Source: Hyaloperonospora brassicae
Taxonomy: Eukaryota > Oomycota > Peronosporomycetes > Peronosporales > Peronosporaceae
Direction: 5' to 3'
Assembly: GCA_947650285.1 (NCBI GenBank)
Contig: CANTFL010000634.1
Coordinates: 434,001 to 498,000 of the forward strand
Length of the DNA: 64,000 nucleotides
The position numbers were made by a program, and so were the translations under genes. The stretch's first letter is position 1. Every line of letters starts with the position of its first letter. The notes below the pieces were generated by a model, which had not been told where the DNA came from, searched no databases, and saw only the letters and a list, made by a program, of their open reading frames with translations. Below, piece after piece: positions 1 through 10,113 of the stretch.

Positions 1-2202
1 TCATCCACGAAAGCATGGTTCTACATCACGGGGACGAAAACAAAGTGTCAAACAAACGTCGTCGTATGATATTGCACAGCCTCTTACTTGAGTTGGTGCC
101 GAGCGAAGCTCGTTCTGGATGCTTCGCATCAGCTGCTCCACTTTGTCGATCTGGAAACGAGCAAGTCATCGTAATTTTATCATTGACTTTCAGCAGCTCA
201 CGTACGCACGTAGACCGAGCCGCACCTGGAAGGCTAGCCACTGGTACCCAGGAGTTCGCTGAACGCGCATTTCATCCTCTAGCTCGCTTTCTCGCACCGC
301 AAAAGTACACACCGTGAAAAGGAGGTTTGGTGCTTGAGTCGTACACAACTTACCGAATGATCGCACCCGTTCTCCAGCCGTTAGCACGAGAAGGCTCGAC
401 CAGATCTGAGAACAAATTGTCGCTGTTTGCAGGTTAGTGGTGCATTCATCCACGTTTTACCAACCTATGGACTAGTTTATGACATACCCGATATAAAGCA
501 CGCGGTTTCCTACCCATCCGGCCAGCTTAGACAGCTGATGCATGCTTCCTTGAGTGTAGACATCGCCTCGGTCCAACGCTTGCACTGCGTGCCACTACTC
601 AGTAAAACACGATTATCGTTAGAGTATGTCAGAGTGATTCGAGTTCCGCAGCATTTTACCTGCACTTGTTTGTGCTCGATATCCAGCACACGGAATGAGC
701 GCTGACGAGTGTAAAAAGAGGGCTTTCGTGCACTGGTACTAACCACATCAAAGAGCTGTGCCAACATCGTTGGCCACTTCAACATAGCCAATGCAAGCAT
801 CCTACTCTTTGTCAAATGACCCACGTACATCTCGCCAGTCGTCCCCCAACATGTACCTCAATCCAGCATTGACGTACGAAAACGAGCTATTTGTACACAG
901 GAAGCTCTTCTTGCCACAGTTCTAGCAAGACATCGTACTCGTCAGCAATTTGGCTCACACGCGCATCAGACTACCACTTTTGCCACACCCGCATGCGCTC
1001 TAGTAGCGGCCTCAGAGTCAGGTTGGGCTCAATGAACCTCGTCAAATCTCGCAACACCTCCTTGTGCATTTCTCCACTAAGGTGAACGTTTGTGATAGCG
1101 TGGTCCACGTCTTCCACGAGCGCAATAGGCTCGTACTCAATATGATGTTCCATCATGTACTGCACAACGTCCGCGAACAAACACGCGTGTGCAACGCTAA
1201 ACAGGTCGTTGAGCGGCTTCATGTTGTCAGCGCGGTCGCGCACAGAAATGTGCTTCGAACCGCCATACAACTCAATGATCTCGTCCCGCGACAGACGCTC
1301 GCGACCTCGGAACACCGCCGTGTTCGACAGTTTCTGATGAGAGCTTATCTTGCACAACAGACCCTTTTGCTTGTCAATTGCCAAGCCTCTGATGGCAAAG
1401 GTGGGGTCGTACTGCAATACCGACACACCCTCCGGGTATCGCAACTTGTGGACCTACGCGGCAACAACAACGTCAACAAATGTACACAAAGGTGAATGTT
1501 GGTACATGTCCACACGCATCCAGTTCATCAACGCCCGCGACCAAATGCACAAATGCATACACGACCGACGCACCATATAGTCTCGAGCCATGGCATAGAT
1601 GAGGTACTGCAGTTCGTCCGTATAATGGCACAGCGTGTAGTCATAGTCTAGTTACCCCACACACGATAAGAGTCAGGTTCGTAAGCACAGCGCGACGTAC
1701 GAACCACAACAAAAACTCACCAAAGCCAACAACGTCAATGCTAGATAACCTGTCAATATCATCCGTCATAAGACAGCAACAATAGATGACAAGTCACCAT
1801 TTGTTACGGCCGTGTTGCTCTCATCTATTTTTTTCGCTCTTCAACAAGTAATCATTGAGTTATGGATTTGCGGTAGTACCGTAAGTGGTTGTTGGCGAAC
1901 ACGACTTCTGATTCGGTACGCTCGATCGGTGCAAACAGCTGCAGGTCGCGCTGTAGTAGTGCCACCGAACAGGCTTTAGCCACACAACATTTCGATGGTC
2001 GCCACAGTTGCATTCCACCCTAAACCTCGTAGTTTTCCACCAATCGGTGAATCGCAGGCAACGACGCCGGGATCGACGCGCGCAGCTGCGGCACGACGGA
2101 GAGGACGGACCGCGAGCGCGCCAAGAGCGGTCGACGTGGAGACAGAGACGACGGAAGTAGCGGCGGAAGTAGTCGCTTTGCTGCTCTCGTCCACAACGCC
2201 AT
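1..2202 (-). CDS. HAD-family 5'-nucleotidase (NT5DC / cytosolic purine nucleotidase-like), 12 exons, 3' end beyond window
   Basis: I assembled this gene by hand. Exons on the minus strand: 2202-2026, 1950-1880, 1749-1721, 1647-1574, 1453-989, 921-829, 755-660, 594-488, 422-354, 286-226, 150-88, 20-1. Every intron begins GT and ends AG, and all phases agree, giving about 441 codons so far. The four HAD motifs fall in order: GFDYDYTL (nucleophile Asp, spanning the exon 3/4 junction), FLCTNSSFSYV (motif II), the Lys in TSARKPSFY (motif III) and YIGDNLFSDL (motif IV, split across exons 8 and 9). ELYGG, GLRYMLG and NGWRTGAII also match the 5'_nucleotid family. The family dephosphorylates nucleoside monophosphates. 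The N-terminus (MALWTRAAKRLL, then Arg/Leu/Pro-rich with no acidic residue) resembles a mitochondrial presequence, which is inference. Introns are 65-130 bp. No lesion was found; the C-terminus lies left of position 1. Confidence 0.9.
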
Positions 2203-2282
2203 AGCAGCAGTCGTTGACGAAGAAATGTGGGCGCTCTATGGATAAATTACGGCCTGTACCCATTTGTGTAAACTACCGTGTT

Positions 2283-2333
2283 GCGCCACGACCGTATGTT
2301 GCGCCGAGATTAATGTGGCGCCACGACCATATG
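2283..2333. repeat. Two copies of a 16-bp motif upstream of the nucleotidase gene
   Basis: GCGCCACGACC(G/A)TATG occurs at 2283-2298 and 2318-2333, 35 bp apart start to start and about 80-130 bp upstream of the nucleotidase ATG. It could be a regulatory element or a small tandem duplication. The sequence alone does not decide. Confidence 0.5.
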
Positions 2334-2449
2334 AGCCGTTAAGACCGAATGTTGTGCAACATTAGAGTTATGACGTTGTGTTATGCGACACAACGGAAAA
2401 TCATGGAGTCGTCGCCATGAACGAGCAGTTTGCTTGGCCTGAACCTATT

Positions 2450-3311
2450 TACAAGTAGCGTTCACCGGTCTTTGCCGTGTTTGAAGCTGCAATAGCAGAA
2501 AAATTGTCAGGAGGATAGTCGATCATCAGTTGCAATTCGTCGAGCGAGTGATGACAGATGGAAGCGTCCCCATGTCGACATTCTGACTATCGGTGCATCA
2601 TATCCAACTGGATTGTAGGAGAGTACAATGGGGTTGACGATTGACTACATGTGTTGGGTCTGGTTCATAAGTATGCACGCAAAAGGCGGAGAAAGTGTAG
2701 TCGCGAAGCTCTTGTATCGCAGCGAATACGTGCATCCTCTTCGCCAGACCACGTCTATGCCAACATACTCAGCTGCTTGCGACATTAGGGTAAAGAAGTT
2801 TGAGCACTGCGAACGCGTCAAGGTTTTCAGCTGCCGAGGTACCGTCATCCATACATGCACGGGCAGGAGACCCTCTCACAGCACATTAGGTGTTTCTCTG
2901 ATACGAAGGCACCAGCAAGTTGGGGGCAGCTTGTTCTGCTCCGGGTGTTGACTGCAAGTCCTGCATGTACTCGACCTGTACATGGTCGTAGCGTTTGTTC
3001 ACTCGCACCTCTTCTACTGCAAATTCCCTAGCGATTACCTAAGACCCGCGCGACGAGAAACACGTACTAGCAATATCTAGTCATGCTACCGATCACAATT
3101 GTGTCGGCAATAGGGCCGTGTTCTAGTTCAACGAGGTTCTTTGCAGTGAAGCAAGTACCTTACAGATGCCCAAGCGAGACAGCGCATGACACCACTTGTC
3201 AATCCGTTCGTTCGTTCGCCAGTAAACATCCGAGTGGAGCAGGCCATGCAGGTCACTCAGTAGCTCTACAGCTTGCCATCCAACACTGGTACCTCCTCGT
3301 TTATCCATCAA
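2450..3311 (-). other. Unidentified coding-like region, probably exons of an unrecognised or decaying gene
   Basis: No single long ORF exists, but several short minus-strand stretches look protein-coding. The first starts with an ATG at 3311 and runs to 3164, where there is a GTAAGG donor. An acceptor TTTGCAG at 3019-3017 joins in phase to a second exon (3016 to about 2900, containing VNKRYDHVQVEYMQDL). Further stretches contain AENLDAFAVLKLLYP (around 2830-2770) and KRMHVFAAIQELRDYTF (around 2740-2690). A possible last exon follows a pyrimidine-rich acceptor near 2490. I do not recognise the protein. It could be an intact multi-exon gene whose other splice sites I could not place, or a decayed one. 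The promoter would face the gamma-SNAP promoter divergently. Confidence 0.3.
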
Positions 3312-3325
3312 TCAATCAATCAATC
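3307..3325. repeat. (ATCA)n microsatellite
   Basis: Nearly five tandem copies of ATCA in the spacer between the unidentified minus-strand region and the gamma-SNAP gene. Confidence 0.9.
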
Positions 3326-3574
3326 GATATCCACTCGGTACTGCCATCAATCTTTCCATCCCGTGCAACGTCTATCGCAGCATCCAACAATGGCTTCAGC
3401 ATCGATCTCTCCGTCCGTACCTCTCAGATACAATCACGTACCTGCTTTGTCCGTGAAGAAGAGCCATTCGCCAGCAAAAACGTCGAAAACAGCTGGTCGT
3501 CGCGTCGTCATCGACTCAAGCCGCTCTCATCGCCGCGCTGCGTCTCTATTTAATCGAAATAAAGGCCTCACCTA

Positions 3575-3596
3575 ATCTATCTATCTATCTATCTAT
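3575..3596. repeat. (ATCT)n microsatellite
   Basis: Over five tandem copies of ATCT, about 120 bp upstream of the gamma-SNAP start codon and so probably within its 5' leader or promoter. Confidence 0.9.
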
Positions 3597-3714
3597 TTAT
3601 ACCGCACCACCCTAACAACAAACAACCCAACAAACACTGCCGACCACGACCTCGACCGCGGCCAAGAGCTCTTCCGCCTACGCACACGCCTCCGCCCGCC
3701 CCCCGCCCGCCGTC

Positions 3715-5316
3715 ATGTCTGCCCTGCAGCAGCAGAAGCGCACCGAAGCCGCCGCGCAGCTCAAGCAGGCCGAGAAGGCGCTGACCCGGCGCTCGTTCTT
3801 TCGGGGCGCGCCCGACTACCTCTCGGCAGCGCCGCTGCTGGACAAAGCGGGCGAACTCTATCGCCTCGGGGCGGACTGGGAGGCCAGTAAAGACGCGTTT
3901 CGACGCTGTGCCGACGCGCAGGCGCACAACAGTCTGCCGTTCCGCGCGGCGCAGGCGTGGGAGAACGTCGCCAAGACCGTCTTGCAGCAAGCGCAGGCCG
4001 AGCGGACCAGTCGGGCGACGACGTCGTCCAGTCAGCCGTCGCGGGTAGCAGAAGCCCGCAACGCTTTTGAGACCGCCAGTGACTTCTACGTGGACATGGG
4101 AGAGTTTGGCAAAGCTGCGGATGCGCTGGTGAAGGGGGCCCAGGCATGTGAGGGTCAGGGATCGAGTGCGGACGACGTGCTGCCGCTCTACGCACGTGCG
4201 TGCGAGCTCTTGGAGGCGCAAGACAAGCCCCACTTTGCCGTCGAGACGTTCCGCAAGATGCAGAGTTTTCTCGTCAAGCATGGCAAGCATCGTGACGCCA
4301 TTGCGTTGCTGGACCGGCTGGCTGCCCTGTTTGACGCGATGGACCAGCGCCATAATGTGCACAAGTGCCGCTTGAGCCAAATCATTCTCCACCTTGCATC
4401 AGGAGACGTGCCCGCAGCCGATGCGCTCTATACAAAGTGCTTGCAGGACGACGCGTTCCTGTCGTCGGACGATTGTGCACTTGCAGAAGACCTCGTCCGG
4501 GCCTATAAAATGGGCAACGAAGAGCTCCTGCGAACGACGGTGCGCAAACCGGGACTCCTCGCACTGGACAACCAGATTGGACGCGTTTGTCGTAAATTGT
4601 CGATCTATGGGTCGGGGGATACTGTTGTTGCTGCTTCTGCTGCCGGTGGTGGTGCTGCATTGCAATCGAAGCACCATCATGGAACAGCTTTGTCGATGAA
4701 TGGAAAACACACGCATCAGCACCAGCAGCAATCAGGCAAACAACGCAACTCGTTTGCACCTTCAGCGCGCGCACCTTCTGCCCAACGCAACCCATTTGCA
4801 CCAACATCAAGAGCACCAGTGCAAGCGCCAGTGTCGTCCCTATCGTCGGAGTACGCAGCATCGGAGGCAACGACAGTAGCGAGCACTGGTATTGCTGACA
4901 GCGATTATGAAGCTGCATTGGCCGAAGCCCTCGGCACTGTCGATGTTACGAAAAAGACCAAGCCACATTCGCGGGCAGCTCCGGTCTCCAAGTGTCTGCC
5001 ACCCGCATCGCCAAAGCTAGTGAGATCCGGCTTATCATTCGGGTTGTCTCCAACCGCGACATCCGCTTCGTCACCTGCAGCAGTGCGTGCGAGCGTTAGC
5101 TTGGAATATGGATGTGACGATCTCGAGTTTGCCATGCCGGATTCGGACTCGCTCGAGTTCTCTATGGACGACGCGGCAAGCACTGACGCAAATGGCTACC
5201 CGGATTCGTTTCGACCAGCTACAGCTCTGGCCTCCAAGACAGAGGCGCCAGTGCGAGAGCCCAAAGTTGCACCCACGGCACCTGCTTCGGTGCATGATGA
5301 ATTTGATCTTACATAA
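3715..5316 (+). CDS. Gamma-SNAP (soluble NSF attachment protein) with long C-terminal extension
   Basis: 533-residue uninterrupted ORF. Residues 1 to about 300 are a helical TPR-like SNAP fold. The start (KRTEAAAQLKQAEKALTR), the FFRGAPDYLSAAPLLDKAGELY segment (split here as FFRGAPDYLSAAP and LLDKAGELY) and the repeated helical hairpins (AWENVAKT, FYVDMGEFGKAADAL) fit the gamma-SNAP branch. Family members bind SNARE complexes and recruit the ATPase NSF/Sec18 for disassembly after membrane fusion, at the cytosolic face of membranes. Gamma-SNAPs are normally about 310 residues. Here some 220 extra residues follow: low-complexity Ala/Ser/His/Gln-rich sequence with two N-x-F-A-P motifs (RNSFAP, RNPFAP) and acidic segments (CDDLEFAM, DSLEFSM, DEFDLT). 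The ATG at 3715 follows a C-rich leader and opens the SNAP-like sequence directly. The last 58 codons and the 3' flank are duplicated at 11.46 kb. Confidence 0.9.
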   Translation: MSALQQQKRTEAAAQLKQAEKALTRRSFFRGAPDYLSAAPLLDKAGELYRLGADWEASKDAFRRCADAQAHNSLPFRAAQAWENVAKTVLQQAQAERTSRATTSSSQPSRVAEARNAFETASDFYVDMGEFGKAADALVKGAQACEGQGSSADDVLPLYARACELLEAQDKPHFAVETFRKMQSFLVKHGKHRDAIALLDRLAALFDAMDQRHNVHKCRLSQIILHLASGDVPAADALYTKCLQDDAFLSSDDCALAEDLVRAYKMGNEELLRTTVRKPGLLALDNQIGRVCRKLSIYGSGDTVVAASAAGGGAALQSKHHHGTALSMNGKHTHQHQQQSGKQRNSFAPSARAPSAQRNPFAPTSRAPVQAPVSSLSSEYAASEATTVASTGIADSDYEAALAEALGTVDVTKKTKPHSRAAPVSKCLPPASPKLVRSGLSFGLSPTATSASSPAAVRASVSLEYGCDDLEFAMPDSDSLEFSMDDAASTDANGYPDSFRPATALASKTEAPVREPKVAPTAPASVHDEFDLT

Positions 5317-6330
5317 AGCAGCAAAGGTCAGTCATAGCTTGGAGTCAAGCTGGCAACGAAGTATGTGTTTGTATATGGCCGAGCAGTGGCCATTGTGTGC
5401 AGTCGAGTCGTACTCGAAAGCGGGAACCGAATAGCCGAACGATCGTGCGCGTGATTACTCGCTGCAGAGTATGCCTTTGCTGTTCTTCCTATCTTTCCAC
5501 ACTCTGACTTGTGTAAGCACATTCAATGCAAACTATCTCAGCACAGTTCCGTCTACTGCGACTGACAGCTTCGCATTTGCATACTTCACACTGCTACATC
5601 TATCTGCGTATGTATCTACTGATCCAGTGGTCGCACGATGGCTTCGTTAACAAAGTGACAGGAAGTGACAGGAAGTACCTGCTATACTCGCTACTGGACA
5701 GCAATACTGACGTTCAGCTTGACCTGTTGCTCGAGACATTGACCAGCAGCACCGCAAAGTCCCACGCGTGCAACGCCATTCGCAACGTCAGACGTTTTTG
5801 TTGTAGGGCACAGACCCGTGGCCACAGACTCGTAGCCACTTCGTTTCTTAATGGAGAACTGGTGCGACGAGTTGACACGTCGACGGATCGAGCTATATCG
5901 ATCACTGTTACAAAGCTATGCAAATCGCAGCGGTGCATCTGGATCTACGCGTTGGAGAGGCTGAAGGCGTTTGTTGCACTTGTTTTTTTGTGTGTGTGAG
6001 CCTTCTACCGCGAGGTCGGCCTCGGATGCTACTGAACGATTGCCGAGCACAAACGATTGTATTTGGCATCTATTGCAGCCATGTCCACCACGTGACGTTC
6101 GGTCCCCGTGTCGCTTCGCAAGCAAATGCACGAGATACAAATCTGCATCATTCGTATGGATCGTAGCTCAATCGATTCTTTCCTGCACGCTCCGCAACAA
6201 TCCGTGCGTATCCCTATGCGCTGTTCCGTGCAAGCGTTCTGTACACCAGACCCCACATGGTAGATGGGTGCCAAACGTATTGTAGTTCACGTGAAGGTAC
6301 TTCTGTCAGCACAGTCAGTGCAGCTACAAA
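5143..6330 (+). repeat. Segmental duplication, copy 1 (gamma-SNAP 3' end plus downstream DNA)
   Basis: 5143-5815 is nearly identical to 11461-12126, covering the last codons of gamma-SNAP, its stop codon and about 500 bp downstream. Copy 1 has an extra 10-bp tandem unit (GTGACAGGAA) at about 5656. From about 5816 to 6330 the match to 12127-12600 drops sharply but is still clear, for example GCGGTGCATCTGGATC against GCGGTGCGTTCAGATT. Copy 1 is joined to the intact gamma-SNAP gene. No further gene is visible between 5317 and 6330. Confidence 0.9.
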
Positions 6331-8122
6331 AGCAACGATATGGCGCTCGGACAAGTACCACAGCTGAGCTAGTAGGCCTCGAGTCCGGGTCCACGTTGGA
6401 CTTGCTGCGGGTCTCCTACATCTCTACTACATTTCTAGTCATTATACCCCTGAGCTCGTCGCGTGGCATAGCACGGTGTTTTGAGTGAACGAAGGCAGAA
6501 GAAGTTAAATGGAAAGGCGCACTAGTGCTTCGTCCGTGCGAGTTGCTCTACGTTCTATCGCTTTGTTTTTGTTGCAGGCAACGTCGCAGATACTGTCGCC
6601 AGCCACTTTGTGACCCAGAACCGCGCGACGTCGGGGAGAATGTAGTGGCTGCAGTGGCGTAGAAACAGCTGAAAGTACCGCAGCGATGGAGCAAACATGA
6701 TCCAGTCTTGTCGAGATAATCTCAGCAGAACTGCAGGATGCAGTAATGGTGCAGTAGACCGTAAACAACCGCTTGTACTTGCGCGTGTGAAAAGCATATG
6801 GTCGTCTAAAGATCAGTCCTGCAGTTGCGTTCCCGATACCGATACGTGCTTCAGACGATGAACGTGCTGAGTCGACAGCTTCACAGACTGCCAGTCGTCG
6901 CGATCAAGAGTCGGTTGGTCGCATCGGGAGCCACATGAAACACGTCCGTTGCACCATCAGGATACACTTCGAGATTGAGAAAAGTAAGTTGGCAAGAACG
7001 TTCAGAACGACTGATCCCTCGAGCAGTGGTCTGTCAAGCCCCTGTCGTATGTGCAGCTACCAGTCGTCACCGGTTTATAGCGTCGCCTTTTCATTTCACC
7101 GCCAGCGTGGGCAGATTCGCTATGGGGTGGAGTCCGCGTGTCCATTTTCGTCGCGAATGACAAGCTAGTCTGCGGCAACGAAGTCCAAAGGCCAAGTCCA
7201 TGTGTGAATACGGAGGATGCCGATTGATGCTGGCACGGGCACAAGCGTCATTCTGCCGGTGTCCTTTTTGCAGTGCAGGTACTCTTCGTGCAGGTACTCT
7301 TCGTGCAGGTTCGTGACTCGTACATGATGCGTGTCTTGTCGCGTTTGCTTTGTGATCAATGGTCAAACGTGCGTACGAACCAGCGGTAGCGTAGATCGAT
7401 AACTTCGCACATAGCCGTAGTGGATGGAGCTTGCTCGGCTACCGTCGCAGCAGCTCATGGCAGAATGCTGGTCTTGCTGACGGAAGTAGTTGTGATATGT
7501 CCGCATTTCTGTCTGCTTTGGTTCTTCGTACATGATAGTGGTTGCATTGCATTCGCTAACTGCTTTCAACACCATTGACCGCCACGAAAATGCTTGGATA
7601 CTGCACCCGGTCACTTGCCTGTTATTGCACAAGACACGAACTGATGATCATAGCAGATGCCATGGTACGCGAACAGAAGGGGTCTTCGTGTTTGTTTCTG
7701 GATCCTTCAGCATAGCGGATACTTACGACAGGCATAAACTTCGCATGGACGCATGTCCGTGTACTACTATGTCCGTGTACTACTTGCTATCCTGCTTCAT
7801 GCAAAAGCTTTGTCCCGTTGTCGATGCATGAACGCGCAACTCACTACCAACACAGCCACCAGCACAACTCCTCGCCAGTAGGTGCTGTACCATCTTGCTG
7901 AAGCGGCACACGACAGCGCCAGAACATCACTATAATCTCACCCGTCGCATAAAACTCGGACATGACGTCTGTCACGACGGCAGGCATCCAGAACATAACC
8001 AGTATCCTCTTCTTCAGTATCGGGGTCAGGACATTCTCCGCGGACATGTCTCGCACGTTTGAATGTACGGCCCTGTCCTGCACTTCCTTCATCGTCTTTC
8101 TTCGGTAAGAGCTTACCGAATC
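6331..8122. other. Intergenic; scattered minus-strand coding-like scraps only
   Basis: No convincing gene. Short minus-strand stretches look protein-like (around 6555-6720, 7165-7360 and 7400-7600) but frames and splice sites do not connect, so they may be remnants of a decayed gene. A 15-bp direct repeat, TGCAGGTACTCTTCG, lies at 7274-7303. From 8122 leftwards to about 7938 is DNA that the CRN reading frame would enter if the 38-bp tandem repeat were present once. Confidence 0.4.
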
Positions 8123-8236
8123 TCACACGACTTTCATCGCCTTTCTTCGCGGCACGAATCTCACACGACTTTCATCGCCTTTCTTCGCGGCACGAATCTC
8201 ACACGACTTTCATCGCCTTTCTTCGCGGCACGAATC
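8123..8236 (-). repeat. Three perfect tandem copies of a 38-bp unit in the 3' end of the CRN gene
   Basis: Units lie at 8123-8160, 8161-8198 and 8199-8236 with identical sequence (each begins TCACACGACTTTCATCGCCT). Because 38 is not a multiple of three, each extra copy shifts the reading frame. The two extra copies (76 bp) put the CRN frame onto a TGA at 8163-8161, inside the second unit. Confidence 0.97.
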
Positions 8237-10113
8237 TCGTGAGCGTAGTTGACCTTGATGACATATTGCTCCACCTCGTCCAACGTATCGTCTTCATGCT
8301 TCACCTTCTTCCTCCCGCTACCATGACAGTTCTGGTATGTGAAGTCGTCGTACACGTCGGGCGGAACAACAAAGTACAACCTCGGTGCAGCAGGGTTGCC
8401 AAGCAAATTTAGAGCCTCGACAAGCCCTGCTTGCTTGCAAGGGTGAACTCGTTCACAGGTTGGCTGAAACATGTCGTTGGGTTTCGCCATCGCATCCACT
8501 AAGATAGCGTTACTTGAGGCGGGCTGCAGATATGTTGACGGATCAACATCGGTCACATCTTCATCTCGTTTGAAGAAAACAGTTTCTCGTGCAGGCAAGC
8601 TCACACATATCTCTTCGTTGTTGATCGCACCCTCGCTCTCGCCAACGACGCCTTCTGCCTTGCTCGCATGCTCACCTCCTTCTGCACCTTTCTTCTGTCC
8701 TCGGACCAGGCGCCGACCTTGAAATTCTCCACCTTGCGACAGCACTGCGTGCGCGTATCGCTCGAACAAGGCTCCCCGGTACACTGCACGACCACCAACT
8801 TGGTTCGGAATAGCAAGGAAACCCATTAGCTCCACCCAATGACGCGCATACAGCAACCTGAAAACTTTCTCGGCGACGTATTTCGATGCAAAGTCAAAAC
8901 CCTCATGACTGAAGCGCTCAGGGTGGACACGAAAGTGGAGCAACAGATGCACCGCATCGCACTCTGCGCTGCTTGATTCCACACTTGCTCTGAGAATTGC
9001 GTCAAAACTGGATACCGCAATCGTCGCATCGAGCTCCTTTTGTCGTGCCTTGGACGTAGCATGGCGCAAGACATAGCGTGGAATGCCTCCCCATCTACTG
9101 TAACATTCCTTCACGACATCCACAGGTCTGTCCTGATACATCAGCTCGCGGCATTTGAGGATCTCTTTCTCCGTCCAGACTGGCATGAAAAGCCTCTAAG
9201 AGCCGCTCTTGTCAAAATTACGCCAAATGTCCTTGTGTGGCGATGTGACAAGAATTGTCTTTGCTTCGCAGTGCAACGGTTGGACACCATCCACAACGTA
9301 AAACGTTTCCGGCTGCGCAAGAATGTCAGAAAAATCCGCCCACAACCCGTTGACCACCTTATTGCCCGAGAAGAGGGTACGATTGTTCACCTGTCCAGCA
9401 CTCTCGTAAACTACCGTTGCTCCGGCGTGAGCAAGATGGAATAGGACGAAAATGGCAAAAAAGGTCTTGCCGGTTCCTGGGTTGCCGAGGATCAAGAGCC
9501 GCCGACAGGCGGTATTCTCATCGCTCAAAATAGCAAGGCAAATATCCCATAGCTGCAGATAGCAAGGACGAATGTACATGCGAGAGCCAAAGTCGAATTC
9601 ACCGAGAAGGAGTGTTCCTTCGGGTAGTGTAATCACAGCGTCCGCTACGACTTGGGTCGAATTTGCACGAAAGGCTCTCCAAAAAGCGGCAAGTGATGTG
9701 TTTCGTATGCTAGGCGTGAAACGCAGATTGACGCCACACACCCTGATTGTCTGAGGATAGCGTAATGTCGGTGGAAGCAATACCAGCACGTGGACAACCT
9801 CCTTTCCCGGCGACACACTAGTACCAAAGAGACTGTGATCTGCCAATTCCCTCGATACTCGCATCGCTCGCATTTCATCACGATACCCTTCAGTCGGAAA
9901 CAACTCGTCGAGATCAGTATCATCTGGCAGCCACGTCCCGCTCTTTCTAGCTATAAAGAGTTGTAGCTCATCGGCATCGCACTGAATCTCCGCTGGTTTC
10001 TCCACCTTGATCGCCTCCTTCAATTGATCTACACTATCATTCGTGTCAATTTTCACGGAGAAAACGCTGTCCGGTATTCCAACGACTGCACAAAACAGAG
10101 TGACTTGCACCAT
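8161..10113 (-). pseudogene. Crinkler (CRN)-family effector with P-loop NTPase domain, interrupted by a nonsense codon and a tandem-repeat frameshift
   Basis: The ATG at 10113 opens a typical CRN N-terminus (MVQVTLFCAVVG). An LFLAK-type motif appears as LQLFIARK (about residues 50-57) and an HVLVxxP-type motif as HVLVLLPP (about 108-115), the usual end of the DWL segment. The C-terminal part is an NTPase: Walker A GNPGTGKT (about 210-217) and Walker B FYVVDG (about 271-276). A TAG at 9198-9196 stops the frame after 305 codons. The same frame then continues open from 9195 to 8161 with CRN-like sequence (EKEILKCREL, GGIPRYVL, GALFERYAHAVL). CRNs are host-translocated proteins that usually act in the plant nucleus, some causing cell death. 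The stop plus the frameshifting 38-bp repeat suggest a pseudogene. A product truncated near residue 305, or a sequencing error, remains possible. An ORF extension upstream of 10113 is not CRN-like. Confidence 0.85.

Noticed and set aside
1064..1495. 143-codon plus-strand ORF
   Set aside because: Shadow of exon 5 of the nucleotidase gene.
3589..4392. 267-codon minus-strand ORF
   Set aside because: Shadow of the gamma-SNAP gene; Gly/Arg-rich run at its end comes from the C-rich leader.
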